Made by a program: the position numbers and the translations under genes
The notes under the pieces: model-generated
Told to the model about the DNA's origin: nothing
Seen by the model: only the letters and a program-made list of their open reading frames with translations
Database searches by the model: none
Shown: positions 1-8,498 of the stretch, in pieces
Numbering within the stretch: the first letter of the stretch is position 1
How the letters are laid out: the number at the start of each line of letters is the position of its first letter
Assembly (NCBI GenBank): GCA_049317465.1
Contig: JBMOIF010000042.1
Location: forward strand, 1 to 19,778
Direction: 5' to 3'
Origin: CAIQIA01 sp049317465
GTDB taxonomy: Bacteria > Cyanobacteriota > Cyanobacteriia > PCC-6307 > Cyanobiaceae
Length of the DNA: 19,778 bases

Positions 1-227
1 AGGGCGGTGCGGAAGGCCATGGCCTCGGCCTTGAGGGCCGCCTGGCGCTCGGCCTCCTTGGCCCGTCGGTGTTCCACTTGCCGCAGCACCGACGGGGTCA
101 CCGGCACGGCCTTGCCGGTGGGCAGCAGGTAGTTGCGGGCATAACCCGGGGCCACCTCCACCAGATCACCGTCCTTGCCCAGGCTCAGGATCGATTCATT
201 CAGGACGACTTGGACGCGCTTGGCCAT
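1..227 (-). CDS. rplI: 50S ribosomal protein L9 (N-terminal part, cut by the window edge)
   Basis: Only the first 75 codons are present; the rest lies beyond base 1. The protein starts MAKRVQVVLNESI and continues with the LGKDGDLVEVAPGYARNYL signature, which is the N-terminal globular domain of bacterial L9 that binds 23S rRNA. After it begins the Lys/Arg/Glu/Ala-rich segment (HRRAKEAERQAALKAEA) that forms the long connecting helix of L9. The ATG at 227-225 gives the standard L9 N-terminus, so the start is secure. The upstream desaturase ends 39 bp before it on the same strand, so the two could share a transcript. The C-terminal domain cannot be assessed here. Confidence 0.97.
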   Translation of the reverse strand, partial: MAKRVQVVLNESILSLGKDGDLVEVAPGYARNYLLPTGKAVPVTPSVLRQVEHRRAKEAERQAALKAEAMAFRTA

Positions 228-266
228 GGCTGGTGACGGCGATACGGACGGCGGATGGGCGATCGA

Positions 267-1208
267 TCACCCTAGGCCAACGCCCTGCCGCCCCCCAGCC
301 GGCAGGCGCACCTGGGTGGCGAGCCCCAGGGCCCGCAGCAGCCGGATGTGTTGCCAGGTGAGGTCGATCTGGCCGGCCTGCAGGCCGTGGCGGGCCGAAT
401 GGGGGAAGGTGTGGTGGTTGTTGTGCCAGCCCTCTCCGAAGGTCAGGGCCGCCACCCAGGGGTTGTTGCGCGAGTGGTCGCCGCTCGGGTAGGCGACGCT
501 GCCCCAGCAGTGGGTGGCCGAGTTCACCAGCCAGGTGCAGTGGTAGACCACCACCAGGCGCAGCGGGATGCCCCAGAGCACCAGGGCCCAGCCGCCGGCG
601 CCGGTGGCCGTGCCGATCCAGAACAGCAGGGCCGCCAGGGGCAGCTGCAGGGCCAGGAACCAGCGGTTGAGCCAGCGGTGGTAGGGATCCCGGGCCAGGT
701 CGCCGGTGAGTCGGGGCACCGAGCCGATGGCCGGGATCTCTTCGAACATCCAGCCCATGTGGCTCCACCAGAAGCCCCTCAGGCTGGTGTGGTGGTCGAC
801 CTCGGTGTCGGAGAACTTGTGATGGTGGCGGTGCAGGCCCACCCAGTCGATGGGGCCATGCTGGCAGCTGAGGGCCCCGCAGGTGGCGAAGACGCGCTCC
901 AGCCAGCGGGGCACGCGGAAGGCGCGGTGGGAGAGCAGGCGGTGGTAGCCGATGGTCACCCCAAGACAGGCGGTGACCCAGTACAGGACGAGGAACGAGG
1001 CCACGGCGGGCAGGCTCCAGAACCTGGGCAGCAGCGCCACCAGCGCCAGGGAGTGGATCGCCACCATGAACAGCACCGTGCCCCAGCGCCGTCCCAGCTG
1101 GGGCACCGGGGCGGGTTCACCGGCCCGGGGCCGGTGCAGGCCGGCGGAGCGGTGCGGCGCCGAGATGGCGGCGACCCCGCCGGGGGCGGGAGGGACGGAG
1201 CAGACCAT
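267..1208 (-). CDS. Acyl-lipid (delta-9-type) fatty acid desaturase, copy 1
   Basis: 313 aa, usual size for cyanobacterial DesC-like enzymes, which put the first double bond into membrane-lipid acyl chains using ferredoxin and O2. The three histidine clusters that bind the diiron centre are intact: HRLLSH (89-94), HRHHH (126-130) and HNNHH (262-266). The FSDTEVDHH and WWSHMGWM motifs between boxes 1 and 3 are typical of the delta-9 class. Hydrophobic membrane segments lie near residues 44-62, 65-86, 183-200 and 207-224. The first ~38 residues are Pro/Ala/Arg-rich and poorly constrained, so the exact ATG is less sure than the rest. It is divergent from the 243-aa gene and lies just upstream of rplI. 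A clear paralogue lies at 2074-3000. Family assignment is certain; position specificity is inferred from the family. Confidence 0.95.
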   Translation of the reverse strand: MVCSVPPAPGGVAAISAPHRSAGLHRPRAGEPAPVPQLGRRWGTVLFMVAIHSLALVALLPRFWSLPAVASFLVLYWVTACLGVTIGYHRLLSHRAFRVPRWLERVFATCGALSCQHGPIDWVGLHRHHHKFSDTEVDHHTSLRGFWWSHMGWMFEEIPAIGSVPRLTGDLARDPYHRWLNRWFLALQLPLAALLFWIGTATGAGGWALVLWGIPLRLVVVYHCTWLVNSATHCWGSVAYPSGDHSRNNPWVAALTFGEGWHNNHHTFPHSARHGLQAGQIDLTWQHIRLLRALGLATQVRLPAGGRQGVGLG

Positions 1209-1354
1209 GGCCGGGATTCGGCGGATGGGGCCAACCTAGCGCAAGCAATACGAATCCGGATCAGTACAGATGCAGCAATGATCCGGACTGCTTCAGAGCG
1301 ATGCTCTCGTGCTGATCCTGATCCGTTAATCTGGGCTGTGGTGGGGGCCTGGCG
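1209..1354. promoter_or_regulatory. Divergent intergenic region with inverted repeat and TGATCC motifs
   Basis: This 146-bp gap separates the divergent start codons of desaturase copy 1 and the 243-aa gene, so it should hold both promoters. It contains a perfect 9-bp inverted repeat, TCCGGATCA at 1255-1263 and TGATCCGGA at 1279-1287, separated by 15 bp. The half-site core TGATCC recurs as a tandem pair at 1313-1324. A 5-bp hairpin (AGAGC/GCTCT) lies at 1295-1307. No convincing -35/-10 pair was found in either direction. The arrangement looks like an operator, but no known regulator site was recognised. Confidence 0.5.
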
Positions 1355-2073
1355 ATGGCGGACCATTCACGCGAGCGCCTGGAGGTCGGACGGTCGGCCT
1401 TCGGGGCCCTGATGCGCGCCTGGCATGAGCGCAACGGCTGGTCCCACCGGGTGCTTCCCCTCCTCTGTGAACGGCTCGATCTGGGTCGGCTGCACGGCTC
1501 CCAGCTGTCCAACCTGCGCAACCTCAAGCTGGCCTCCCCGGGACCTGAGGTGTTCCTGGCCCTCGGCGCCGCCAACGGCTGGCTGGCCCAGGCCGCACCG
1601 GGGGGCCGTCTTCCGGCCGCCGCCCTGGAGGCCCTGGCCCCAGGGGCCCCGGGTGACCTGGTCGAGGCGCTGCAGCGCTCCGCCCTGGCCCTGGTCGATG
1701 CCGAGGGGCGTCCCCTGGGCGCCGGTGCCCTGCTCGAGATCTTCGGTGGGTTGACCCCGCCGCCCCCCGGCTTCGACATGCGCATCGCCGCTGAGGAGGC
1801 TCCGGCCCTGAGTGCCGCCCTGGCGGAGCTGCTCGCCGCCGGTCAGCCCTGGCGCCGTTGCCGCGAGGCGGTGACCGAGGCCTATCCGGTGTCCCGCCGC
1901 CAGCGGCGGGAACGGTTCACCGCGGTGATGGCAGGCCTGCGCGATTACTCCGCCGCCGAACTCGATGAGGAACTGCCCGACCTGCTGACCACCCACCGGA
2001 CCCTGATGGGCCCTGGCCAGGGGCTGGCAGGGGTCGATGCCCTGCTGGATTGCCTGCGGGGCATCGCCGCGGC

Positions 2074-2086
<13 letters not shown>
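1355..2086 (+). CDS. Uncharacterised protein with possible N-terminal helix-turn-helix
   Basis: 243 aa, cytosolic, no signal peptide or membrane segment. I do not recognise a named family. Residues about 14-78 (FGALMRAWHERNGWSHRV, then SQLSNLRNLKLASPGPE, then FLALGAANGWL) have the length and spacing of a Cro/XRE-like helix-turn-helix: a first helix, a LxxL segment, a recognition-helix-like SQLSNLRN, and a closing ALGAANGWL helix. This is a visual resemblance only. The middle is Ala/Leu-rich helix, and a basic patch RRQRRERF lies near 181-188. The ATG follows a GC-rich leader with no strong ribosome binding site. It is divergent from one desaturase and overlaps the 3' end of the other by 13 bp, which makes a role in their control plausible but unproven. 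Confidence 0.7.
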
Positions 2087-3000
<914 letters not shown>

Positions 3001-3099
3001 GGCTTGGTTCGGCGGGGCTGTCGCTGCGACGACAGAAGTTCCGGAGCAACCTAAGCCCCGGCCCGCGGGAAGCTGGGAAGACCCTGCGGAACCCCGCCC
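3001..3099. promoter_or_regulatory. Short divergent promoter region
   Basis: These 99 bp separate the proposed TTG of desaturase copy 2 from the ATG of the PLP enzyme gene and must carry regulatory signals for both if the starts are right. An imperfect palindrome GTCGCTGCGAC lies near 3020-3030. No consensus -10/-35 boxes or riboswitch-like structure were recognised. If the desaturase starts further downstream, this region is longer than shown. Confidence 0.3.
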
Positions 3100-4368
3100 A
3101 TGGCCGCGATCGCCGTTCCCTGGCCGGAAGCCTCCAACGCCGCCCGCGAGGCCGTGGCCGCTGCCCTGGAGGCCCTCGCCCCCGTGGCGGCCCGGCGCAC
3201 GGCGGCCGTCCAGCCCCGGCTGGCCCGGGTGCTGCAGGCGTTTCAGGCCGAACGGATCGGCACCCACCACTTCGCGTCGGTGAGTGGTTACGGCCACAAC
3301 GACCAGGGGCGAGACGCCCTCGACCGGGTCTTCGCCCGGGTGCTGGGGGCCGAACAGGCCGCCGTGCGGCTGCAGTTCGTGAGCGGTACCCATGCCATCG
3401 CCGCCGCCCTCTTCGGGGTGCTGCGGCCGGGGGACCGGCTGCTGTCGATCACCGGGCGCCCCTACGACACCCTGGAGGAGGTGATCGGCCTGAGGGGCCG
3501 AGGCCAGGGCTCCCTGCGGGAGTTCGGCATCACCTACGACGAGCTGCCCCTGGCGGCCGACGGTGCCGTGGACGAGGAGGCCCTCGGTGATGCCCTGGCT
3601 CCCCCCACCCGCCTGGTGCTGATCCAGCGCAGCTGCGGCTACAGCTGGCGGCCCTCGCTCACGGTGGCCGCCATCGGCCGGTTGGTGGAGCGGGTGCGGA
3701 GCCTCAGCCCCGCCACCCTCGTGTTCGTGGACAACTGCTACGGCGAGCTGGTGGAGGATCTGGAGCCCACCGCCGTGGGGGCCGATCTGATCGCCGGGTC
3801 GCTGATCAAGAACCTGGGGGGCACCATCGCGCCCACCGGGGGCTATGTGGCCGGCCGGGCCGAGCTGGTGGAACAGGCCTGCTGCCGGCTCACCGCCCCT
3901 GGCATCGGTTCCGAGGGGGGCACCGGTTTCGACCTGTATCGCCTGCTGTTCCAGGGGCTGTTCCTGGCGCCGCAGATGGTGGCCGAGGCCCTGATCGGCG
4001 CCGACCTGGTGGCCCGGGTGTTCGCCGACCGCGGTCTGCAGGTGCAGCCGGTTGCCGGTGCCCACCGCAGCGACGTGATCCAGGCCGTCCGTTTCGGCCG
4101 GCCGGAACCGCTGCGGGTCGTCTGCCGGGCCTTCCAGGCCTGCTCACCGGTGGGGGGCTACGTGGAGCCGGTGCCGGCGCCGATGCCGGGCTACGCCAGT
4201 GAGCTGGTGATGGCCGGTGGCACCTTCATCGACGGCAGCACCAGCGAGTTCTCGGCCGACGGCCCCCTGCGGGAGCCCTACGTGCTCTACAGCCAGGGCG
4301 GCACCCACCACAGCCATGTGGCCCTCGCCCTGATGGCCGCCCTGACCCGGCTGGACGCCGGCATCTGA
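3100..4368 (+). CDS. PLP-dependent methionine gamma-lyase-like protein (YnbB / aluminium resistance family)
   Basis: 422 aa, the usual length of this fold-type I PLP family, often named aluminium resistance protein or methionine gamma-lyase family protein. The cofactor lysine is K237 in GSLIKNLGG. The phosphate-binding loop is SGTHAI (95-100), and the aspartate that contacts the pyridine ring is D211 in FVDNCYGELVE. Family hallmarks HHFASVSGYGHND (56-68), GGYVAG, SEGGTGFD and the C-terminal YVLYSQGGTHHSH are all present, so the enzyme looks intact. The substrate is not established for the family; a Cys/Met-type C-S lyase is the common prediction. It starts a same-strand run with gcvH (31 bp away) and gcvP, which suggests a link with one-carbon or sulfur amino-acid metabolism. 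That link is inference. Confidence 0.93.
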   Translation: MAAIAVPWPEASNAAREAVAAALEALAPVAARRTAAVQPRLARVLQAFQAERIGTHHFASVSGYGHNDQGRDALDRVFARVLGAEQAAVRLQFVSGTHAIAAALFGVLRPGDRLLSITGRPYDTLEEVIGLRGRGQGSLREFGITYDELPLAADGAVDEEALGDALAPPTRLVLIQRSCGYSWRPSLTVAAIGRLVERVRSLSPATLVFVDNCYGELVEDLEPTAVGADLIAGSLIKNLGGTIAPTGGYVAGRAELVEQACCRLTAPGIGSEGGTGFDLYRLLFQGLFLAPQMVAEALIGADLVARVFADRGLQVQPVAGAHRSDVIQAVRFGRPEPLRVVCRAFQACSPVGGYVEPVPAPMPGYASELVMAGGTFIDGSTSEFSADGPLREPYVLYSQGGTHHSHVALALMAALTRLDAGI

Positions 4369-4399
4369 GTCAGACTGCGGCAATCCCCACCAGCCGTTG

Positions 4400-4789
4400 A
4401 TGGCCCTCGAATTCCCGGCGGACCTGCGCTACGCCGACAGCCACGAGTACGCCGCCCCCGCCGGCATCGCCGTGCGGGTGGGCATCAGTGCCTTTGCCGT
4501 CGACCAGCTCGGCGACATCGTCTTCGTCGAATTGCCGCCCGTGGGGCAGGTGCTGGAGCGGGGGGCCAGCTTCGGCACCGTCGAGTCGGTGAAGGCGGTC
4601 GAGGAGATGTACGCCCCGGTCAGCGGTGTGGTGACGGCCCGCAACGACGTCGTGATCGACCGTCCCGAGCTGCTGCAGCAGGACCCGTACGGCGAGGGCT
4701 GGCTGCTGGAGGTCGAACCGACCGATCCAGCTCAGATCGACGATCTGATGGCGGCGGACGCCTATCGCAGCAAGGTCGAAGGGGCCTGA
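4400..4789 (+). CDS. gcvH: Glycine cleavage system H protein (lipoyl carrier)
   Basis: 129 aa, the standard size. H protein carries the aminomethyl group from P protein to T protein on a lipoyl-lysine arm and returns electrons through L protein. The lipoylation site is K65 in ESVKAVEEMYAP, which matches the family motif. The YADSHEYA, VGISAFAVDQLGDIVFVELP, GVVTARN and GWLLEVEP blocks are all typical. The ATG at 4400 is preferred over the in-frame TTG immediately before it. It lies 31 bp after the PLP lyase-like gene and 82 bp before gcvP. Cyanobacteria use this system for photorespiratory glycine. gcvT and lpd are not in the window. Confidence 0.97.
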   Translation: MALEFPADLRYADSHEYAAPAGIAVRVGISAFAVDQLGDIVFVELPPVGQVLERGASFGTVESVKAVEEMYAPVSGVVTARNDVVIDRPELLQQDPYGEGWLLEVEPTDPAQIDDLMAADAYRSKVEGA

Positions 4790-4871
4790 GGGGGCCCGGG
4801 AGGCCCGGTCGGCGGTGACACCACCCCCCGGCCGGGGGCCCGTAGGATCGCCGCAATTTTTCACGTCCGGC
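4790..4871. other. GC-rich structured spacer between gcvH and gcvP
   Basis: The 82-bp gap contains a perfect 14-bp palindrome, five C then GGCC then five G (4825-4838), just after a short GGTG/CACC element. A run of five T lies about 20 nt later (near 4858-4862), close to the gcvP start. As RNA the palindrome can fold into a strong GC stem with a four-base loop. The T run is too far away for a classic Rho-independent terminator, so this is more likely a structured intercistronic segment that could affect stability or the H:P ratio. No glycine riboswitch was recognised. Confidence 0.4.
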
Positions 4872-7844
4872 ATGGCGCAGCCCTCTTCCCCGTCCTGGTG
4901 CTGCGATCCCGCCGGCTTCGCCATCCGCCACATCGGCCCCTCGGCCGACGAGGTGTCCACCATGCTGGCCGCCGTCGGCAGCCCCGATCTCGAGACCTTC
5001 GTGGCCGAGGTGGTGCCTTCGGACATTCTGATCGACACGGCCACGGCGGTGGCCGAGCTGCCGCAGCCCTGCGGCGAGGCCCAGGCCCTGGCTGAACTTC
5101 AGGCGATCGCCGCCCGCAACGTCTGCCGGCGCTCCCTGATCGGCCTCGGTTACGCCGGCACCATCACCCCGGCCGTCATCCAGCGTCATGTCTTCGAGAA
5201 CCCCTGCTGGTACACGGCCTACACCCCGTACCAGGCCGAGATCGCCCAGGGCCGCCTCGAAGCCCTGTTCAATTTCCAGACTCTGATCAGCGAGCTCACC
5301 GGGCTGCCGATCGCCAACGCCTCTCTGCTCGACGAGGGCACGGCGGCGGCCGAGGCCATGGCCCTGAGCCTGCAGGCGGCCAAGGGGGGCCTCGGCCGGC
5401 GCTTCCTGGTCGATGTCCAGGTGCTGCCCCAGACCCTGGCGGTGCTGCAGACCCGGGCTGAACCCCTCGGCATCGTCGTCGAAACGGTGGATCCCGCTGC
5501 CCTGCCGGCCGCCGCTGACCTCGAGGACGCATTCGGCCTGCTGCTGCAGCTCCCCGGGGCCGATGGCGGGCTGAGCGATCCCCGGGGGGCGATCGCCGCG
5601 GCCCATGCCGCCGGACTGCTGGTCACGGCGGCCATCGATCCCCTGGCCCAGGTGCTGCTCCAGCCCGTGGGCGAGCTGGGGGTCGACATCGCCGTCGGCA
5701 GCGCCCAGCGCCTGGGGGTGCCCCTGGGATTCGGGGGGCCCCACGCCGCCTTCTTCGCCACCACGGTCACGCACCAGCGCCGCATCCCCGGACGGCTGGT
5801 GGGCCGCTCCGTCGATGCCGAAGGTCAGCCGGCCCTGCGCCTGGCCCTGCAGACCCGCGAGCAGCACATCCGCCGGGACAAGGCCACCAGCAACATCTGC
5901 ACGGCCCAGGTGCTCCTGGCCGTGATGGCTGGCTTCTACGCCGTGCACCATGGCCCGGAGGGTCTCACCGCCATGGCCCGCCGGGTGCTGGTGCTGCGCC
6001 ATGCCCTGGCCCTTGGTCTCGAACGGCTGGGTCTGACCGTGGACCGCCGCCGCGCCGGCTTCGACACCGTCGTTGTGCATGACCCCGCTGCCGGTGGGCT
6101 GCTGCAGCGTGCCCTGGATGCCGGTTTCAACCTGCGCCCCGTCGCCGAGGGGACCCTGGCGATCAGCCTCGATGAGCTGAGCGATGCCGCCGAGGTGGCG
6201 GCGCTGCTGCGGGCCCTGGCACCCGCCGGGGCCGAGCCCGCCGGCGTTGAGGCCCTGCTGGCCGACCTGCAGGCGGCCGCCGCAGGGGCCCCGCCGGAGC
6301 AGGTGCTGTTGGCCCCGGTGCCCCAGCGCCGGGCTCCGTGGCTGCGGCAGGAGGTCTTCCATCGCTACCGCAGCGAGACCGAGCTGCTGCGCTACATCCA
6401 GTCCCTGGCGGCCCGCGATTTCTCGCTCGTTCACGGGATGATCCCGCTGGGCAGCTGCACGATGAAGCTCAATGCGGCTGCCGAGCTGCAGCCGGTGAGC
6501 TGGCCGGCCTTCGCTGGTCTGCATCCCTTCGCTCCGGCCGACCAGACCGCCGGTTACCGGCAGCTGGTCGACGATCTCGAGCACTGGCTGTCCACCGTGA
6601 CCGGTTTCGCCGGGGTGTCGCTGCAGCCCAATGCCGGCTCCCAGGGGGAGTACGCCGGCCTGCTGGTGATCCGGGCCTGGTACCGCAGCCGCGGTGAGGC
6701 CCACCGCGATGTGTGCCTGATTCCCACGAGCGCCCACGGCACCAACCCGGCCAGCGCCGTCATGGCCGGCCTCACCGTCGTGCCGGTGGCCTGTGATGAC
6801 GAGGGCAATGTTGACCTGGCCGATCTCGAGGCCAAGGCGGCGGCCCATGCTCCACGGCTTGCGGCGGTGATGGTCACCTACCCGTCGACCCACGGGGTCT
6901 TCGAGACCGGCATCCGCCGCATCGCTGCTGCCGTGCACGCCCACGGCGGCCAGGTGTACCTCGACGGTGCCAACCTCAACGCCCAGGTGGGCCTCTGCCG
7001 GCCCGGGGACTATGGCGCCGACGTCTGCCACCTCAACCTGCACAAGACGTTCTGCATTCCCCATGGCGGCGGTGGGCCCGGGGTCGGACCCATCGCCGTG
7101 GCCGCGCACCTGGTGCCGTTCCTGCCTGGCCATCCCCTCGCCGCCTGCGGGGGTGATCAGGCGATCGGTCCGGTGTCGGCAGCCCCCTGGGGCAGTGCCG
7201 CGATCCTGCCGATCAGCTGGATGTACGTGCGGATGATGGGCGGCGCCGGCCTGCGGCGGGCCACGGCGGTGGCCCTGCTGGCCGCGAACTACATGGCCCA
7301 GCGGCTCGATCCCCATTTCCCGGTGCTGTATCGGGGCGCCGGCGGCCGGGTGGCCCACGAGTGCATCCTTGATTTGCGGCCCCTCAAGCGCAGCGCCGGC
7401 ATCGAGGTCGATGACGTGGCCAAGCGCCTCATGGATTACGGCTTTCACGCTCCCACGGTCAGCTGGCCCGTGGCCGGCACCGTGATGGTGGAGCCCACCG
7501 AGAGCGAGTCGCTGCTCGAACTCGACCGCTTCTGCGACGCCATGATCGCCATCCGCGCCGAGGCCGCGGCGGTGGAGGACGGTCGCGCCGACCGTCAGGA
7601 CAACCTCCTCAAGCGGGCGCCCCACACCCTGGCGGCCCTGACTGCTGAGATCTGGGACCGCTCGTACAGCCGTCGCGAGGCCGCCTTCCCCGGGGCCGTG
7701 GGCGAAGACCGCAAGCTCTGGCCTGCCGTGGCCCGCATCGACAACGCCTACGGCGACCGCAACCTGGTCTGCACCTGTCCCAGTGTCGAGGAGCTGGCCT
7801 CGATTCCGGCGCCGGCGCCGGTTCCGGCCTCCCTTGCGGCCTGA
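4872..7844 (+). CDS. gcvP: Glycine dehydrogenase (decarboxylating), P protein
   Basis: 990 aa, the long single-chain (alpha-beta fused) form usual in cyanobacteria and proteobacteria. It decarboxylates glycine with PLP and passes the aminomethyl group to the lipoyl arm of GcvH. The N-terminal half opens with FAIRHIGPSADEV and includes YTPYQAEIAQGRLEAL and NASLLDEGTAAAEAM. The C-terminal half holds the active site: PLP-binding lysine K725 in NLHKTFCIPHGGGGPG, with the glycine-rich loop directly after it, plus MIPLGSCTMKLN, PNAGSQGEYAGL and SAHGTNPASAVMAG. The start at ATG 4872 gives a family-like N-terminus; an upstream in-frame ATG-less extension reads through the GC palindrome and is unlikely. 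The short Ala/Pro-rich tail (PAPAPVPASLAA) looks lineage specific. Nothing suggests damage. Confidence 0.97.
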   Translation: MAQPSSPSWCCDPAGFAIRHIGPSADEVSTMLAAVGSPDLETFVAEVVPSDILIDTATAVAELPQPCGEAQALAELQAIAARNVCRRSLIGLGYAGTITPAVIQRHVFENPCWYTAYTPYQAEIAQGRLEALFNFQTLISELTGLPIANASLLDEGTAAAEAMALSLQAAKGGLGRRFLVDVQVLPQTLAVLQTRAEPLGIVVETVDPAALPAAADLEDAFGLLLQLPGADGGLSDPRGAIAAAHAAGLLVTAAIDPLAQVLLQPVGELGVDIAVGSAQRLGVPLGFGGPHAAFFATTVTHQRRIPGRLVGRSVDAEGQPALRLALQTREQHIRRDKATSNICTAQVLLAVMAGFYAVHHGPEGLTAMARRVLVLRHALALGLERLGLTVDRRRAGFDTVVVHDPAAGGLLQRALDAGFNLRPVAEGTLAISLDELSDAAEVAALLRALAPAGAEPAGVEALLADLQAAAAGAPPEQVLLAPVPQRRAPWLRQEVFHRYRSETELLRYIQSLAARDFSLVHGMIPLGSCTMKLNAAAELQPVSWPAFAGLHPFAPADQTAGYRQLVDDLEHWLSTVTGFAGVSLQPNAGSQGEYAGLLVIRAWYRSRGEAHRDVCLIPTSAHGTNPASAVMAGLTVVPVACDDEGNVDLADLEAKAAAHAPRLAAVMVTYPSTHGVFETGIRRIAAAVHAHGGQVYLDGANLNAQVGLCRPGDYGADVCHLNLHKTFCIPHGGGGPGVGPIAVAAHLVPFLPGHPLAACGGDQAIGPVSAAPWGSAAILPISWMYVRMMGGAGLRRATAVALLAANYMAQRLDPHFPVLYRGAGGRVAHECILDLRPLKRSAGIEVDDVAKRLMDYGFHAPTVSWPVAGTVMVEPTESESLLELDRFCDAMIAIRAEAAAVEDGRADRQDNLLKRAPHTLAALTAEIWDRSYSRREAAFPGAVGEDRKLWPAVARIDNAYGDRNLVCTCPSVEELASIPAPAPVPASLAA

Positions 7845-7845
7845 G

Positions 7846-7860
7846 GGGGCGGAGTGCCCC
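7846..7860 (+). terminator. Possible weak hairpin after gcvP
   Basis: A perfect 5-bp stem GGGGC (7846-7850) and GCCCC (7856-7860) with a 5-nt loop begins two bases after the gcvP stop codon. No T run follows, so it is not a textbook intrinsic terminator. It may only protect the 3' end or be chance in GC-rich DNA. Confidence 0.25.
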
Positions 7861-7990
7861 TGATTCCCCGCGCCGGTTGAAATTCCAGGATTTCTTCTTG
7901 CCGTGGGACTTGCTTGTCGTGCATCATCTGGTGCAACTCAGGCGGACCCCGCAGCCCTGCTGCACCTTCCACCCATTGCCTGACCCTTCC
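7861..7990 (+). promoter_or_regulatory. Intergenic leader with AT-richer patch and weak promoter candidate
   Basis: The 130 bp before the 78-aa gene include a locally AT-richer patch (about 7877-7900) that stands out from its surroundings. One loose sigma-70-like pair can be drawn: TTGCCG at 7898-7903 and CATCAT at 7922-7927, each 4 of 6 matches with 18 bp between. A TTGAAA at 7877-7882 has no matching -10 box. This would give a transcript with a leader of roughly 60 nt. The call is weak. Confidence 0.22.
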
Positions 7991-8227
7991 ATGCCCAGCG
8001 ACGATCGCCCCGGCCTTCAGAGCCTCCCCGGCACGGCTCCCGACCTGCCTTTTCAGCACCTTCTGGCCCGCGGCGAAACCGTCAGTGTCGATGGCACCAA
8101 CGTGGTGCGGGTTCCCTTCGGTGTCCGCCGGTCCCGCCGGGACCGGCCGGCCCGCCCCGAGACCTGGGCGACCCTTGTGCTGCCCCTCCAGCGTCCTGAT
8201 CCGACCCCGCCGCCTCAGGCCGCCTGA
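7991..8227 (+). CDS. Small hypothetical protein (78 aa)
   Basis: I do not recognise a named family. From ATG 7991 the product is 78 aa and soluble: an acidic/Pro N-terminus, a core LPFQHLLARGETVSVDGTNVVRVPFGVRRSRRDRPARPETWATLVLP, and a Pro-rich tail. The core alternates hydrophobic and polar residues like a small beta-rich domain, and the basic cluster RRSRRDR may contact nucleic acid, though this is speculative. An in-frame TTG at 7877 could lengthen it to 116 aa, but that extension looks like translated spacer. Its last 13 bp overlap the opposite-strand 66-aa gene, and both proteins end QAA. It could be a lineage-specific picocyanobacterial gene; coding status is likely but not certain. Confidence 0.55.
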   Translation: MPSDDRPGLQSLPGTAPDLPFQHLLARGETVSVDGTNVVRVPFGVRRSRRDRPARPETWATLVLPLQRPDPTPPPQAA

Positions 8228-8415
8228 CGCAGGTCTCGGGCTTCAGGGCCCAGCCTCCAGTCCACCAGCGCCTTGACATCGGCCAGGGAACAGGCCGGTG
8301 CCCGGAAGGGCAGCACGGTCATCGGGCTTCGCTCGGGCCGCACCAGCCAGCCGAGATCTCCCTGGCGCAACAGAACGAACCCCCGGTATCGCACCGTTGC
8401 TGGATCCAGAGCCAC
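8215..8415 (-). CDS. Small hypothetical protein (66 aa), GTG start
   Basis: I do not recognise a named family. The product has a compact, protein-like core: YRGFVLLRQGDLGWLVRP, then SPMTVLPFRAPACSLADVKALVDWRL. This reads as a few beta strands followed by an amphipathic helix that ends in WRL, with balanced composition unlike the Arg/Pro-rich noise seen in shadow frames. No membrane segment or metal-binding pattern is seen. The proposed start is GTG 8415-8413; a second GTG at 8394 would give 59 aa beginning just before RYRGF and is about equally possible. It lies downstream of flv1 on the same strand with an 83-bp gap holding a hairpin. Its end overlaps the 78-aa gene. Confidence 0.6.
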   Translation of the reverse strand: MALDPATVRYRGFVLLRQGDLGWLVRPERSPMTVLPFRAPACSLADVKALVDWRLGPEARDLRQAA

Positions 8416-8477
8416 GGGGGCTGGCCAAACTCTCAGGCCATTGGAGCCGCTCCGGTCGGTCCGTGCATGACTCTGAT

Positions 8478-8496
8478 GCGTTTGGTGACGAAACGC
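8478..8496 (-). terminator. Hairpin just downstream of flv1
   Basis: An inverted repeat GCGTTT (8478-8483) and AAACGC (8491-8496) with a 7-nt loop lies two bases past the flv1 stop codon on the minus strand. The stem is 6 bp and no T run follows in the direction of flv1 transcription. It may mark the end of the flv3-flv1 transcript, but it is weak as an intrinsic terminator. Confidence 0.35.
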
Positions 8497-8498
8497 CC

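Noticed and set aside
3001..4065. In-frame upstream extension of desaturase copy 2 to about 663 codons
   Set aside because: The added ~350 residues are antisense to the PLP enzyme gene and of shadow-frame composition; no desaturase has such an N-terminus.
4790..4871. Glycine riboswitch in front of gcvP
   Set aside because: Only 82 bp are available and no conserved aptamer core was recognised. The palindrome alone does not make a riboswitch.
4620..7625. A minus-strand open frame of about 1000 codons opposite gcvP
   Set aside because: Composition is Gly/His/Gln/Arg/Ala-rich with no recognisable motifs. The plus frame is unmistakably GcvP. Long antisense frames are expected in very GC-rich coding DNA.
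7877..7990. N-terminal extension of the 78-aa protein from TTG 7877
   Set aside because: The extra residues have no homology-like pattern and the region looks like a promoter or leader; ATG 7991 is simpler. Not fully excluded.
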